From positions 992,001 to 1,056,000 of the forward strand of contig JAHLKI010000001.1 in the NCBI GenBank assembly GCA_025602905.1: a stretch of DNA of 64,000 bases. Direction: 5' to 3'. The notes beneath the pieces are model-generated. The model made no database searches. It was not told where the DNA came from and was given only the letters and a program-made list of their open reading frames with translations. Position 1 is the stretch's first letter; the number at the start of each line of letters is the position of its first letter. Shown in pieces: positions 44,701 through 55,042 of the stretch. The position numbers were made by a program, and so were the translations under genes. This DNA comes from Phlyctochytrium arcticum (Eukaryota > Chytridiomycota > Chytridiomycetes > Chytridiales > Chytridiaceae).

Positions 44701-46430
44701 AAGGGTTGCCGAATCAACTTTCCTTCCGTACACGGGATACATAGGCAGTGTTTGCCAGCAGCTGTCGTAATCTTGTGGACGGATAATGGGCAATCCCGTA
44801 CGGCGCTAATCAGACGTCGCATCATGCCTAACCCCGGGTGCCCCAACCGCGTATGCCATAATTGATACTGGTTCAAAAGAGTTGTATTTGCTACGACGGC
44901 GTTTATGTGTACAATAGAGGCACCTTGTTCTACGGCTACCGCTACAGGCTTGACGATGGTCTTATACAAGAAATTTCCGTTGTTGGTAAATCGTTCAAGA
45001 CGTTCCATTCTACCTTGCGGGTAGATTTTGACCAGCCAGAAAGAGTCTTCTCCCTCTTCAGCAGTTGCATCCTTGAAGTCCTTGTAGCCGCTGGCCGCAA
45101 TCGATCTGACGGAAATGAGGTTACGGGGAGAGTCTGCACAGTAAAGTGCATCCGGGTCGGAAATGACGGTCCCGTTTGGTAACTTGAAAACAGCATGTCC
45201 ACGGATGCCAATGCCTTGTCCCGCAATTGTGGTGAGGTTAAAAACCTCCTCCGGGCGTAGTGTCTTGAAAAATTGTTTGTCGCGCAAGACCGTGTGGGTG
45301 CTTCCTGGGTCGTAATATGCTGTACATTTGCTAGTGTCATTGGTCGTTGAGGAAGAGTTGATGGATGCGTCAATCATATTGAAACATGGATCGTCCGAGA
45401 ACTCAGCAACTGCAGGTGCTGCATCAACAAAATTTGCGATCATCAAATTTGCCCCTGGGTTTCCCTGTGGATAATTGTTGCCATTCTGGTTGCCATTCTG
45501 GTTGCCGTTCTGATTGCCGTTGCCCTTGCTGGCTTGCAACTCCCTCCAGAGTTTCTTCACATAGTACGAAGCTTCACACCTCTTGGCAATATGTCCTTGT
45601 CTGCCACAAGCAAAACATTCCCCGTTGGCATCTTTCTTGTTGGACGAATGGTTGCGATTATTGTTTTTGTTAGAGTAGTTGCGATGATTGCGGTTGTTGT
45701 TATTTCGTTGCCATTTCCCTTTCTTGCCCGACTTGCGGCCTGTAACGGAGTTCACTTGTGGAGTAGCATTGGTGGTTGTCGGAGTGGGTGGCTTGATTCC
45801 GCGGTCTTCCTCGGCCTTCAGGCGGTCTGTGTCCCGCTTCATGTCTTTACGGATCGCATCCATGAGCTTGTCAAACTTCGTGATGTTCCGATAGACATTT
45901 GAAGCCATGTTGGTAGGCAGACCCGACAGCGTTTTTTCGATCAAGAGTGCTTCATCGCAAGGAATCTTGCAGGTAAGCATTCTTCTCTTGAGGTTGAAAA
46001 CTCTCTCAGTCCAGGCATCGACGGTATTGAAATCTCCGAAATGTAGCTTGATCCACTCTTCTTCTACTCCCTTTCGGAGTTCAAGCGCTATCTCTTGGTA
46101 TCTCTCTGCTATCGCTGCCCACAGAGCCTTGCTGGTTCTTTCAAACTGGAACCGGGCTAACGTTGGCGGGGCTAGGTGAAGGCGTAGGAACAGTAGAACT
46201 TCTTGGTCCATGCTTGCGGTATTGGCATCAAGGTTCACAACGTAGGACGATAACAGTACTCTTGTAAGGTTTCGTGTGGCGAGCACTCGTTCAGTATTGT
46301 CTCTCCATTGCGCGTAGTTGTTCCCTTCATAGTCCAGTAGGTCATACATAGGGTTTGGCAGTTTGAAGATGTCAAAAATGGGTCGAGACATAGCCGGCAT
46401 AGCTGGAGTTGCAGACGTGCTATCCGCCAT
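41703..46430 (-). CDS. Copia Gag-Pol polyprotein
   Basis: One frame of 1575 residues. The Gag region ends with a CCHC knuckle (C272, C275, H280, C285). A protease-like site DPGSTHTVL follows at about residue 385. The integrase has a zinc-binding start (HTRLGHPG) and catalytic-core parts LFSDVCGPF and RLDNAAEFMS. Reverse transcriptase has YVDD at 1229-1232, and an RNase H domain lies near the C-terminus (ISWKSTKQTTIATSTNYSE). The domain order protease–integrase–RT–RNase H is diagnostic of Ty1/Copia. The frame has no stop or shift, so the protein may be functional. It reverse-transcribes and integrates element RNA in virus-like particles in known relatives. Confidence 0.95.
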   Translation of the reverse strand: MADSTSATPAMPAMSRPIFDIFKLPNPMYDLLDYEGNNYAQWRDNTERVLATRNLTRVLLSSYVVNLDANTASMDQEVLLFLRLHLAPPTLARFQFERTSKALWAAIAERYQEIALELRKGVEEEWIKLHFGDFNTVDAWTERVFNLKRRMLTCKIPCDEALLIEKTLSGLPTNMASNVYRNITKFDKLMDAIRKDMKRDTDRLKAEEDRGIKPPTPTTTNATPQVNSVTGRKSGKKGKWQRNNNNRNHRNYSNKNNNRNHSSNKKDANGECFACGRQGHIAKRCEASYYVKKLWRELQASKGNGNQNGNQNGNQNGNNYPQGNPGANLMIANFVDAAPAVAEFSDDPCFNMIDASINSSSTTNDTSKCTAYYDPGSTHTVLRDKQFFKTLRPEEVFNLTTIAGQGIGIRGHAVFKLPNGTVISDPDALYCADSPRNLISVRSIAASGYKDFKDATAEEGEDSFWLVKIYPQGRMERLERFTNNGNFLYKTIVKPVAVAVEQGASIVHINAVVANTTLLNQYQLWHTRLGHPGLGMMRRLISAVRDCPLSVHKITTAAGKHCLCIPCTEGKLIRQPFVEKTKYSPPAFLSHLFSDVCGPFEPPCGSFRYFQVIGDATGQFTEVFLLASKNLTCARIISTVSQLKGYFPDNPIRTIRLDNAAEFMSATFLNYCEAAGTKAEYSVPYVHEQNGAAENLVKRIVWIARPLLLQTNLPASAWGHAVLHAGKLLRYRPAIHTQVSLMELKDGRPPSVAHLKTFGCAVWVPIEPPKRQKMGPQRRLGIYVGFDSPSIVRYLAPETGILLKARFPDCVFDDELFPFLGALGAASAKTDTETIIRMFRSVDSPNPSFIHHDPPTQESETAVQQILDFQRIAQNTPDGFVNTSRVTTTPFLPPSHNMPEVLPTSNAVPARDTAPVAGRKRGRPAGSKDKQPRQRRIVAAGSRGSEENVSAGTNMESVEQSITNGSDQVAPGQQTPLEGVDVPQIDEPSSFTQEVIIQSAKAVLAKASQSQDNTLESVRDKEIKIPSSYEEARASPEWQSWRKAIFSELSSLRERNVFGPIQRKPPGVKCVGARWVFDLKRNGQGQIVRFKARLVAQGFSQRPGVDYEETTSPVLDGMAYRFLMAFLASNSKRVRARITDIVTAYLYGKLDKEVYIRVPEGFTSDGKALSDDHCMRLIQALYGLKQAGRLWFIHLRDFLLSKGFKQDQLFPCLFFKYLSDGQFVIIAIYVDDLTFIGTDKAVEDATAAVSAKFDTKDLGQSTYCLGIQIEYLKDGGIMLHQTTYARRLLEHFRMDRAEAARTPMVCRSLDQETDPFRPYDPKDEKDVLLPQDNQYLPAIGALMFLANSTRPDIAFAVNLLARYSQQPTKRHWTGVQTVMRYLRGTLDLGLLYQANCDAKDEGIVGYADAGFLSDPHTGRSQTGYVFLRNGTAISWKSTKQTTIATSTNYSEVMALHEATEACLHIRSLASTMRSNTGVNDRASSAAPTIIYEDNEACIAQLTTETPHISLKGRARYYIAKFFHIRELLGKEIDVRKVSSSNNLADLFTKSLGAVAHERLVHGIGLRRVSTTLQGE

Positions 46431-46481
46431 AATGGGTGTTTAATGGATGGTTAAACTCAATGGGAACTGAGGCTCTTAACC

Positions 46482-46616
46482 TGAGCAAAAAACTCGGATA
46501 TCCTCGTTCCGGGAGCACCTCAAGGCTCCCAATATATACAGGAAACATAGGTCTATGTGATACATGATTAAAGACATAAAGCACAGCAATGATGTAGGAA
46601 TGCTGTGCGAACGGCC
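46482..46616 (-). repeat. 5' LTR of the Copia element, truncated to 135 bp
   Basis: This matches the last 135 bp of the 3' LTR without a mismatch that I can find, but the first 86 bp (TG end and upstream promoter part) are missing. Host sequence begins at 46617. Inside the LTR, GGTTAAGAGCC is a candidate primer-binding site region. Confidence 0.75.
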
Positions 46617-47496
46617 CGAGGCTTTCGATCGACCTCTAATGCTTCGATCCCCGTTCCCTAAAAGTTAAAAACGAACGCCGTCACAGCTTTGGATATGACT
46701 GACGTCCTATTTTTAGAAAATAATATCCCCGCATACAAATAGCCGAACAGGATACAGCTCATAGTAAACAGTTCAGTTCGGGAATGTGATGCTTTTTCCC
46801 CGCACGCCGACTTGCCCAGTTACAAAAATTTCGACTCTCTATTACCTCGGGTATTTCGGATCTCGGAGTTCACAGTATGTATTTTGGGGGTCGTTCCAAT
46901 CAGCCATTCTACCAATCGGTTATTGATCAGCTGGATTTGTTTTTAGAACAGACAAATCGCATTCCATAACTTCTGCCGACCTTGGCTACACAAACTGACG
47001 ATTTGTTTGCGGTGAGCATTTGGGGTTCTTCAAGCTCCGCACAGCGTCTGTTTCCCGAAGAAAAAAAACAGAAGTTCCAGACTGCTCGTCAAGACACCTT
47101 TCAGGCGGTGTGTATCCGGCAGCTTCAAAACTACGTTATAGGCCTCTTTTTGAAAACTTTTTATACCGAACTCCTGTTCCTGTTAGCTATTTCGGACCTT
47201 GACTTGTTCTTTCAGGCCCGGTCAAATTGCAGCTATTTTCCGGAAGCGGGGTCCGGTCAAATTGCATCCATATTTCGGGGAATAAATTGGAACATCGACT
47301 TGCTTTGTATCGTTCCGTCAAGTGCTCCTACTCTGACGACTGCAAGTTACGCCAGACTTCTTTCATTTGACTCAGATTCTTAAAAAGAGCAGACCGTCCG
47401 CATTTCCTCGAAAATTCGTCACATTTTCCCAGCACCAGTCTTTGGATTATTATCCATCGTTCCAAAATTCCCGTCTTTTGTATCTGCCCAATTCTC
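46617..47496. other. Spacer right of the retrotransposon
   Basis: No gene is seen. It probably carries the promoter of the gene at 47497. Confidence 0.45.
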
Positions 47497-48408
47497 ATGT
47501 GCTACTTCATGCCGTCTTCCAAGGTCTCTATCAAAGTGTCGGGGCCAGTGGCCGTCGCCAATGGACCAACAACACCCAAAGTGAAGCCTCCCGCAGCAGC
47601 AACAGCTGCAGCACCCCCTAGGAACCGTCGATTATCATTGGACTCAAGCATCCTGGCATTCATGAAACGTCGCAAGGACATCCCACCTCCACCACCTAAC
47701 TCAAGTCTGGACCGACCAGAGTTGAGTCCCTCTTCCACCTCAAACACCACCAAGAACAATTCCACAACTACATTTTTGGGAATATCCACCCCTCACGACG
47801 ACCCCTCCGAACGCTGCCCCAACTCTAGCATAGACTGCGACTCGTGCATGGTTACCAGCACCTTTGAAGCCACCGTACCCGCCAGTTCCAACTCACCATC
47901 ATGGACAAGCACCGATACAACCAGCAAATCACCACTGGAGATTGCCGTTTTGCAAGCATACGGAATCCTTCCCTCGCACTATACCCCGGAGAAGGGACAG
48001 GAGCGCATGTCGACCGTTGCGCTAGCCAGAAACGGAAGCTCAAGCGGCCCCGTGTTGAGTGCGTTGATTGCGCAGGACGATGAGGAGGAGAAGGCCCGAC
48101 CGCGTTCATGGCCCAGTGTGGATTGGGAAGCCATGTCAGCATATAATGCGGCTTACGGAGAACAACAACGTGCGGCTGGAACTGCTCCCAAGTCCTCCGT
48201 CTCTTCATCGGGAGCCACCACCGCCAGCGACGTCTCGCCTCGCTCATCATCGCCCGGTTCGTCTCAAATGCACATGGGCCAACGTGCTGTTCCACCCGCC
48301 ATGAACCGCGTGCGACGTCGATCTCGCCGAATGTCTATGGAGTCTGCTTTCAAAGTTGTAGTTGAGGAGGAAGAGCCAACCATTGTCGAACATGCCACCC
48401 GCTCATGA
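47497..48408 (+). CDS. Hypothetical Ser/Pro/Thr-rich protein
   Basis: A single exon of 303 residues with no family I recognise. Visible features are a Pro/Ala-rich N-terminus (KPPAAATAAAPPRNRR), a PPPPP run, a possibly folded part at about 145-175 (SPLEIAVLQAYGILPSHYTP), serine-rich stretches and a basic cluster RVRRRSRRMSMES near the C-terminus. RRLSLDSS and RRMSMES look like basophilic-kinase phosphorylation sites. No signal peptide or membrane helix is present. An intracellular regulatory or disordered protein seems likely. A second Met at residue 5 could be the start instead. Confidence 0.6.
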   Translation: MCYFMPSSKVSIKVSGPVAVANGPTTPKVKPPAAATAAAPPRNRRLSLDSSILAFMKRRKDIPPPPPNSSLDRPELSPSSTSNTTKNNSTTTFLGISTPHDDPSERCPNSSIDCDSCMVTSTFEATVPASSNSPSWTSTDTTSKSPLEIAVLQAYGILPSHYTPEKGQERMSTVALARNGSSSGPVLSALIAQDDEEEKARPRSWPSVDWEAMSAYNAAYGEQQRAAGTAPKSSVSSSGATTASDVSPRSSSPGSSQMHMGQRAVPPAMNRVRRRSRRMSMESAFKVVVEEEEPTIVEHATRS

Positions 48409-49310
48409 TGTTCCCACGATTTCCAAATTTTTCTCACCCCGACGAATTACTTATTAGAGCCTATCCGTGTAAATAGACTGAAGCATCTTCTTTTTCTTTG
48501 CTGTGCGTTGGAACCGGACCGGATTTCGTTTCAACATTTGTTCTGGCGTACTTTTTCTGGAAAATATACCCAATGGACCGTAAACTCTTAACGTTGTGCC
48601 TCTAATTACGCTTGGAACAATGTCTGAGCGACCTCTATAGACTGACAGCCAGTATATTATGACATGTAAAAATCTACCCTCGTTTTATGTTGTTCATTTA
48701 CGCCATGGGATTATTCCCACGCAACTTCAAATTCCATTGTCATGCACAAGAAGTTTTATTTTTCGCACATGCCTACCAAATTTCGCGATCTATTTTCTGA
48801 CTGATACTTAGAACAGTGGCAGGACGTTTTTCTATTTGACATTTTTGGTGGCCAATATGTTCGAATATCACGCAGTTTCAAACTTAACCGTTTTGGCCAC
48901 AACCTGACTGAGAACCTTGCCATTTTCCAATCAATCCCCTATCAACCCCTCCACAACCTAACAACCACAAACATAACGCCAATATCATCCATATACTCGA
49001 GTACACATACAGTAGCAGCGTTTCATCGTTGGTAAGATTGTACGCTAATGCATGCCGGCGAGTGAACGGTCAAATGCATCAAATGTCCGGACGGGCAGAC
49101 TCGCGCCATTTGCGCAGCCGCCAATCAGCGCGGGCCAAGGGCACGCGAAACTGGCCGCCGGGCAAAAGCTGGGGTTGGCGCTGTTGCCATGGCAGCTGCC
49201 GGCCGCCCCCCTTGCAGGTCGCTCCGCTAAAAGCCGGCCAGAAACCCCAGGACCCTCTCCATCACCGCCGGCATCTCCTCCAACTTTACCCCCAAAACCC
49301 ATCACTAGCA
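48409..49310. other. Spacer upstream of SAM synthetase
   Basis: AT-rich at the left, GC-rich leader near 49080-49280. Open frames in the GC-rich part overlap each other and lead into the SAM synthetase start in another frame, so they are not taken as genes. Confidence 0.5.
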
Positions 49311-50671
49311 ATGGCTCAATCCCAGGAAACTTTCCTCTTTACCTCCGAGTCTGTCGGCGAGGGTCACCCCGACAAGATCTGCGATCAGGGTAGGTGTCTG
49401 CCACAGCCGCAATCTCGGAGATCTCGGGTTCAAAGGAGGCCATTTTGGGTCTTGGCATTGGCGCAAAGAATGGGACTTATGCTTGTCTTGAACGTCTCAA
49501 TTCGTTGGCGCGACAAGACCTTGCCAAAAACTGCGAGATCTCCGATGCAAGGTACTATTGTGCAGTTTGGCTGATGACTTTTCCCATAGTTTCCGATGCC
49601 ATTTTGGACGCTTGCCTGGCTCAGGACAAGTTCTCCCGTGTCGCTTGCGAGACTGCCACCAAGACCGGTATGATCATGGTCCTCGGTGAAATCACCACCA
49701 AGGCCACTCTGGACTACCAAAAGATTATTCGTGAAACTGTCAAGCGCATTGGTTTCGACGACTCTTCCAAGGGTTTCGACTACAAGACTTGCAACGTTCT
49801 TGTCGCTATTGAGCAACAATCCCCCGAGATCGCTGGCGGTCTTGTCCAGCAGGGTGATGCCATCGAGAACATTGGTGCCGGTGACCAGGGTATCATGTTT
49901 GGATACGCCACCGATGAAACCCCCGAGCTCATGCCCCTTACCCTCATGCTCTCTCACCAACTGAACATCAAGATGTCTGAGCTCCGTCGCAACGGTGTCC
50001 TCGGCTGGCTCCGACCCGACTCCAAGACCCAGGTCACTGTCGAGTACAAAATGATTGACGGTGTCCCAGTTCCCCAACGCGTCCACACTGTCGTTATCTC
50101 CACTCAGCACGCCCCCGAGGTTTCTCAAGAGACCATCCAGAGCGAGTTGATGGCCAAGGTCATCAAGGCGGTTATTCCCGCCAAGTACATTGACGACCGT
50201 ACCATCTACCACTTGCAGCCATCTGGCCGTTTCATCATCGGGGGACCCCAGGGTGATGCCGGTGTTACCGGCCGTAAGATTATTGTTGACACTTACGGTG
50301 GTTGGGGAGCTCACGGTGGAGGTGCCTTCTCTGGCAAGGACTGGTCCAAGGTCGACCGTTCTGCTGCTTACACCGCCCGATGGATCGCCAAGTCTATCGT
50401 TTCCGCCAAGCTCGCCCGCCGTGCTCTTGTCCAGCTCTCATACGCCATCGGTGTCGCTGAGCCAACGTCCATCTTCATTGACACGTACGGAACCGGTGCC
50501 AAGACCAACGCTGAGCTTCTCGAGATTATCAAGAACAACTTTGACCTCCGCCCTGGTGTGATTGTCAAGGAACTGGACTTGTTCAAACCCATCTACGAGG
50601 AGACTGCCCGTTACGGTCACTTTGGTCGATCCCAATTCACCTGGGAGCAGCCCAAGGCCCTCAAGTTCTAG
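49311..50671 (+). CDS. SAM1: S-adenosylmethionine synthetase
   Basis: Two exons, 49311-49389 and 49590-50671, give 386 residues, the usual eukaryotic length. The first exon carries the ATP-site phrase [14 protein letters not shown], and splicing restores [13 protein letters not shown]. The second shows [13 protein letters not shown], the loop [18 protein letters not shown] and a typical C-terminus. The enzyme makes SAM from methionine and ATP in the cytosol. The intron is 200 bp, three times the local norm, and happens to stay open in the downstream frame, so an unspliced product could start at 49394. Conservation of exon 1 makes the spliced form the main product. Confidence 0.96.
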
Positions 50672-51264
50672 AGACTTTTTGTACTTATTCCCCATCCCCC
50701 CCTTGACCATTTTGACTTATTAGCCGACATCTATTTATCCCTCTACCTCTACGCATTGTATAAATTCTCTCTTTTTTGATAACATGGTCCGCGCTACACA
50801 CACTCCAATTTCGTCTTTGCTGTGAGCCTTTTTGTCTCGAGTTCCTCGCGTGTCCGAGCGCGTCCGGACAATTCAAGCCAGAGCAACCAGGCTACCACCA
50901 CCTACCACGATTTGACTGGCCTCCTTGAAGGCGGGACAATTTGAGAGTTTCACAAAACGACCTGTCAGTAGTATTGCATTGCGACTTGCCCAGATTGTCG
51001 CAGAACTCCGCTTCTTCCGAATTGCTCAGGCTTTCACTGCACTCAAGAATCCACTGGGCGCATTCTTTACGCGTTTGACCTTCCGACGAACAAGATCTTG
51101 GGTCGTTCAACAGCGCGTTTTCTTCCGGTTTAGCACGAAACAACCACTTTTGACATTTTGCAGACAGTCTCCCTTCAGCCGTTAGCAGCACAAAGAGGAT
51201 ACTTGCCTCTGTGCAGTCTGCCAGTGCTCACTTGCGAAGCCCTACGTCTTTATCCCTCACCATC
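50672..51264. other. Spacer between SAM synthetase and NEK2
   Basis: No gene; it holds the SAM synthetase 3' flank and the NEK2 promoter and leader. Confidence 0.5.
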
Positions 51265-53360
51265 ATGACCTTTGATGAGGGTGCATCGAAATACGAGCCA
51301 ATCAGTGTGATTGGCTCCGGGTCATTTGGTGTTATCCGCAAAGTTCGAAGAAAGGCTGATGGAAAGGTATAATCCTTCCAAGAGCGCGACGATCCCCCCA
51401 AACCGCTCTCTTCTCACGCCGTCCATATTAGATCTTTGCACGGAAAGAGATTGATTATAGACGCATGTCAGCGCGAGAAAAGAAGCAGTTGGTTGCTGAA
51501 GTCAACATTTTGCGAGAACTGCGGCATCCGAATATTGTCCGGTATTTCGAGCGGGAAGTGGATCGGGATAACTGCTTGATGTATATTTACATGGGTGGGT
51601 TGGGGACTGCCTTGCCGGGTTGAGAAATTCGGAAACTAAACTGGCGCCGTAGAGTACTGTGAGGGAGGAGATTTGGCGGCTGTCATTCGGAGATATAAGA
51701 AGCGCGGGTACGTGACAGTCGTGCTATGCAGGAAGGGGGTTTTTGAAAGTTGAGCAAACACATCAGACGACGATTTTCGGAGCAGAGTATATGGAAATAT
51801 CTAGCCCAGCTCCTCCAAGCCCTTCACGAATGTCATTGCCCAACGCAGAACAAGGAGGAAGCCACACGTGATGGATCAAGCGAAAATTCAAACAGTGCGG
51901 GACGCGAAGGAAGCGGAAATCGCAGGCCGACTGTGCTGCATCGGTATTGTTACAGAGCTTTGAGCGAGAAATGAGCCTACTGATTTAACGATTGCCCCGT
52001 ATCTAGTGATCTGAAGCCGGATAATGTCTTTTTGGATGCGCTGGATAACTGTAAACTGGGTGATTTCGGGTTATCCCGCCTAATGGATGAATCAGACTTT
52101 GCAAGGACATATGTTGGGTAAGTGCCCAAAACACCCTTGTAGATACGAGATATGTTAAATTTTTTGGAATTAGGACACCTTTTTACATGTCTCCGGAGCT
52201 GATTACTGAGTCAAGTTATAACGACAAGTCTGACGTTTGGGCACTGGGTACATGGTCAAGCTTCTGGTCAATGAGAGGATTGTGCTAATGACATTTCGTC
52301 TTAGGATGTCTTATTTACGAACTTTGTACTCTGGAGTGAGTATTTTCGACTTGTGCCCGGAGGTCTATACGTTTGCTAATTTTGCGCAATAGACCTCCAT
52401 TTCAAGCAAAGACTCAATCTCAATTGTCCGCAAAAATCCAGCAGGGAATCATCACACCACTGCCACCATCGGTAATGCCGTCCCTGGTTTTGCATACCGT
52501 GAGCTTTCAACTGATGGGCTTTCAACCATTTTTAGTTTTCACGCGAATTGGATTATGTTATCAAAAACATGTTGTCCGTCAACGTGAGTCTGAAAAGCGT
52601 ATTTGGATGACTACTATAGTCTTGTTAAATGTCGGTCTTTATAGCCATCGAGACGGCCGGGTACCCAACAGTTGCTGGAAAGCCCGTGGATACAGCAAGT
52701 TTTAGCCCCTCCGCCGGTGGTAGCGTAAGTATGCCGTTTGCGCTAAGAAAGCTCATGAAACTTAAGTTCTGTCAACTTTATAGACCAACTCCAACAGCCA
52801 CGCCTCCCATTATTGAAACTCCTCCCACCAGTCACAGCACTCAATCCACCCCTACAATTACTCCAGCCTCAACACCCGGTCCTGCCGCCCTGGAACTCAT
52901 CCGTAAGCGAGAAGCCGCTTTGGTGACGCGCGAGACCCAGTTACAGCAACTACTGGCTACCCGTGAAGCCCAAGTAACGCAAGCATTGCAGCAAAAGGAC
53001 GAGGAATGTCGACACCGTATTGCGCAGATTGAACATCAAGCACGAGAGTTGGTGAGGGCCAAAGAAGAGGCATGGGCTGGGAGGGAGCGGGATTTGCTTG
53101 AGCAGTCCCATAATTTGCAGCATGGTATGTATATAATTGCAGAGGCGTATGGGGTTTGCTGGTGATGATTTTTGTGGTCGTAGCTCTGGATAAGTCGCAA
53201 CGAGAGCAACTTCAACTTCAGCAGCAGTTGCAGCAGCAAGTACAGCAGCACCAACAGGAGCGGCAGCAACATGAACAGCAACTGCTTCAACAGCGTCAGC
53301 AACAGCAGCAGCGTCAAGAGCAAGAGTTGCAACAGCAGTACCAGCAACGTGAACAACAGC

Positions 53361-53410
<50 letters not shown>

Positions 53411-54334
53411 AGAGAACAAGACTTGCGACAACAGCAGCAAGAACAAGAAGAAAATGAACGGCAGCAGCAAGAGCGACAGAGAGAAAAGGAGTCGCAAAAA
53501 CAACCGCAATTGAAGAAGGGGTCTCGTCTCTCCTCCGATTTGAGTAAAGCTCGAGAGCGCCTCGCTGGTCCATTAGCTGAGCGCTCAAGTAACAAAGAGT
53601 AAGCCTCATTCAATATGCGCTCGGGTTTTAGATAACTGATATACAATTCGTGCAGAAACATTCTTTCCGCAGCCTTTGGGAACCTGGGAGTACCTGGCAT
53701 CCTCGGTCGCCGTCGCACGACCAAATCTATGAGTAGTCCTGTCGGCACGTTGCCTACTCCTCCGGACTCAAATTCACCGAGCGTGTTGGGCTCTACAGGC
53801 AGTCTGCTCGCGTCCCCGGTCACGGAAGATTCGCCTACCCTGCCCTTGAAGAAAAAGGGATTGGCACCTCCGGACGACTCGAGCCCGTCGGCAACTGCCC
53901 CGACGAGCAAATTGGACTTTCGCTCCAGATTAGGTGGAGGGGTATTCCCGCTGCGGCGGGTCCAAAGCGACCGGGGTATCGTTCCATTATCTACCACAAC
54001 AAACACTACACCTCCCTCTCTCGCGGGTCCTACTCGCGAATGGCGTAAACCCCTACTGTCTGGTGGCTCCACCAAGATAATCACTCCCACCCAACCATCC
54101 CCGTCTTGTACTCCTCCCCAAACCAACTCACCGAGTTTGCGACCGTCGGATGTAGACCATTTAACATCGGCCCTAGGCGGTATGGGCTTTTATCGCGGAG
54201 CATCTGCCACTGCCGCGGCACGACGACGCAGTATAGATTTACATCATCAGTCGGCACCGGCCAGTGTGGATAGTCCGATCCGATTACGACCTGGTCCGGC
54301 TGATCAATCTATTATGATGCATTTGTCCCCATGA
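51265..54334 (+). CDS. NEK2: NEK2/NIMA-type mitotic protein kinase
   Basis: Thirteen exons: 51265-51366, 51432-51594, 51653-51707, 51767-51943, 52007-52117, 52174-52247, 52305-52335, 52393-52471, 52536-52583, 52645-52724, 52784-53124, 53184-53598 and 53656-54334. They give 784 residues with every phase matching. The kinase domain covers about 10-305: Gly loop GSGSFG at 17-22, Lys39, HRD at 165-167, DFG at 185-187, and an activation loop leading to GTPFYMSPEL. A hydrophilic insert of about 30 residues (132-161) sits just before HRD. A long coiled-coil, Gln-rich region with 17 pure CAA codons follows, then a Ser/Pro tail. NIMA/NEK2 kinases drive mitotic entry and centrosome or basal-body events. 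Intron count is high for this window. Confidence 0.9.
53360..53410 (+). repeat. (CAA)17 polyglutamine tract in NEK2
   Basis: Seventeen uninterrupted CAA codons lie inside a longer Gln-rich coding stretch (about 53215-53480) that mixes CAA and CAG. The pure part is likely to be length-variable. Confidence 0.9.
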
Positions 54335-54592
54335 AACTTTCACGCCCAATCTTTTTAAGCTGTATATACGTTCATAGTTTTTCACTGTCTTCCCCCTGAA
54401 TAATATCATTTCGTTTCCATGTTGAACTTCGATTCTATTTGCGAGTTGCGACGCGATCCTGACAGCCTGTCGCCCTGACAAGAACACTCGAGAATTCGCG
54501 GACCTACTAGTCGCGATTAGCCCATCATAGACGGACATACTCTTGCAGACACCCTGCAGTAGGTCCGCCTCTTCGTGGGGTTACCAGCAACC

Positions 54593-55042
54593 ATGGAAAA
54601 AGATCGTGAACCAGTTGTTCACGATGTACCCGTCGGTACGTTTATCGTTCAAACCTCCAGTCTCTATGTCAAAAATTAACGTACGCTCCAAACTCCAGAC
54701 TACAAACTCAAATAGTAGGCATTCTCCCCATCTACTCCCCCCAAAAAAAAACAATGTCTTATAAACTCTCAGTAAAGAAATGAAACGACGTCTCAAAGCG
54801 ACTGAACGCGAACACGACGATCTGATCCTCCATCTCGCTAAAATAAAGGCCAGTATCCGACGCATCAAGATTGAGAAACGGTATATAACATTATAATGAT
54901 GGGGTATGAGGGTTAGTTGCTGATTGATTATTTTCTTAGGTTTATGTGGCAGAAATCGGAGGAGATGGGTGGTGGTGCGGGTGGGTTCCAGCAGCGAGGG
55001 ATGGAGGAGGACGAAGATGGAGATGGGTCGGGGTCTGAATGA
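54593..55042 (+). CDS. Small coiled-coil protein resembling INO80F/TFPT
   Basis: Supported exons are 54778-54880 and 54940-55042, joined across a 59-bp intron in frame. The encoded segment MKRRLKATEREHDDLILHL … IKASIRRIKIEKRFMWQKSEE, followed by a Gly-rich and acidic tail, has the spacing of the TFPT/INO80F coiled coil, a subunit of the INO80 chromatin remodeller. The start is uncertain. An upstream exon 54593-54635 (MEKDREPVVHDVPV) joins in frame only if an AAG acceptor at 54777 is used rather than the CAG five bases earlier. Otherwise translation starts at Met 54780 and gives 67 residues instead of 82. Confidence 0.5.

Larger units (their letters stand above)
41357..46616 (-). mobile_element. 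Ty1/Copia LTR retrotransposon with intact polyprotein
   Basis: The element reads on the minus strand, with its 5' LTR remnant at the right and 3' LTR at the left. An uninterrupted 4.7-kb frame encodes Gag-Pol in Copia order. On the element strand, GGGGGAG just before the left LTR is a likely polypurine tract. The two LTR copies share a block with no mismatches that I can find, so insertion was recent. A target-site duplication is not visible, consistent with loss of the outer end of the 5' LTR. Confidence 0.93.

Noticed and set aside
49430..50314. 294-residue minus-strand frame opposite SAM synthetase
   Set aside because: It is a shadow of a highly codon-biased gene; no recognisable domain is present.
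52950..54126. Leu/Val-rich and Cys-rich minus-strand frames
   Set aside because: They are antisense to the CAA/CAG glutamine tract and tail of NEK2.
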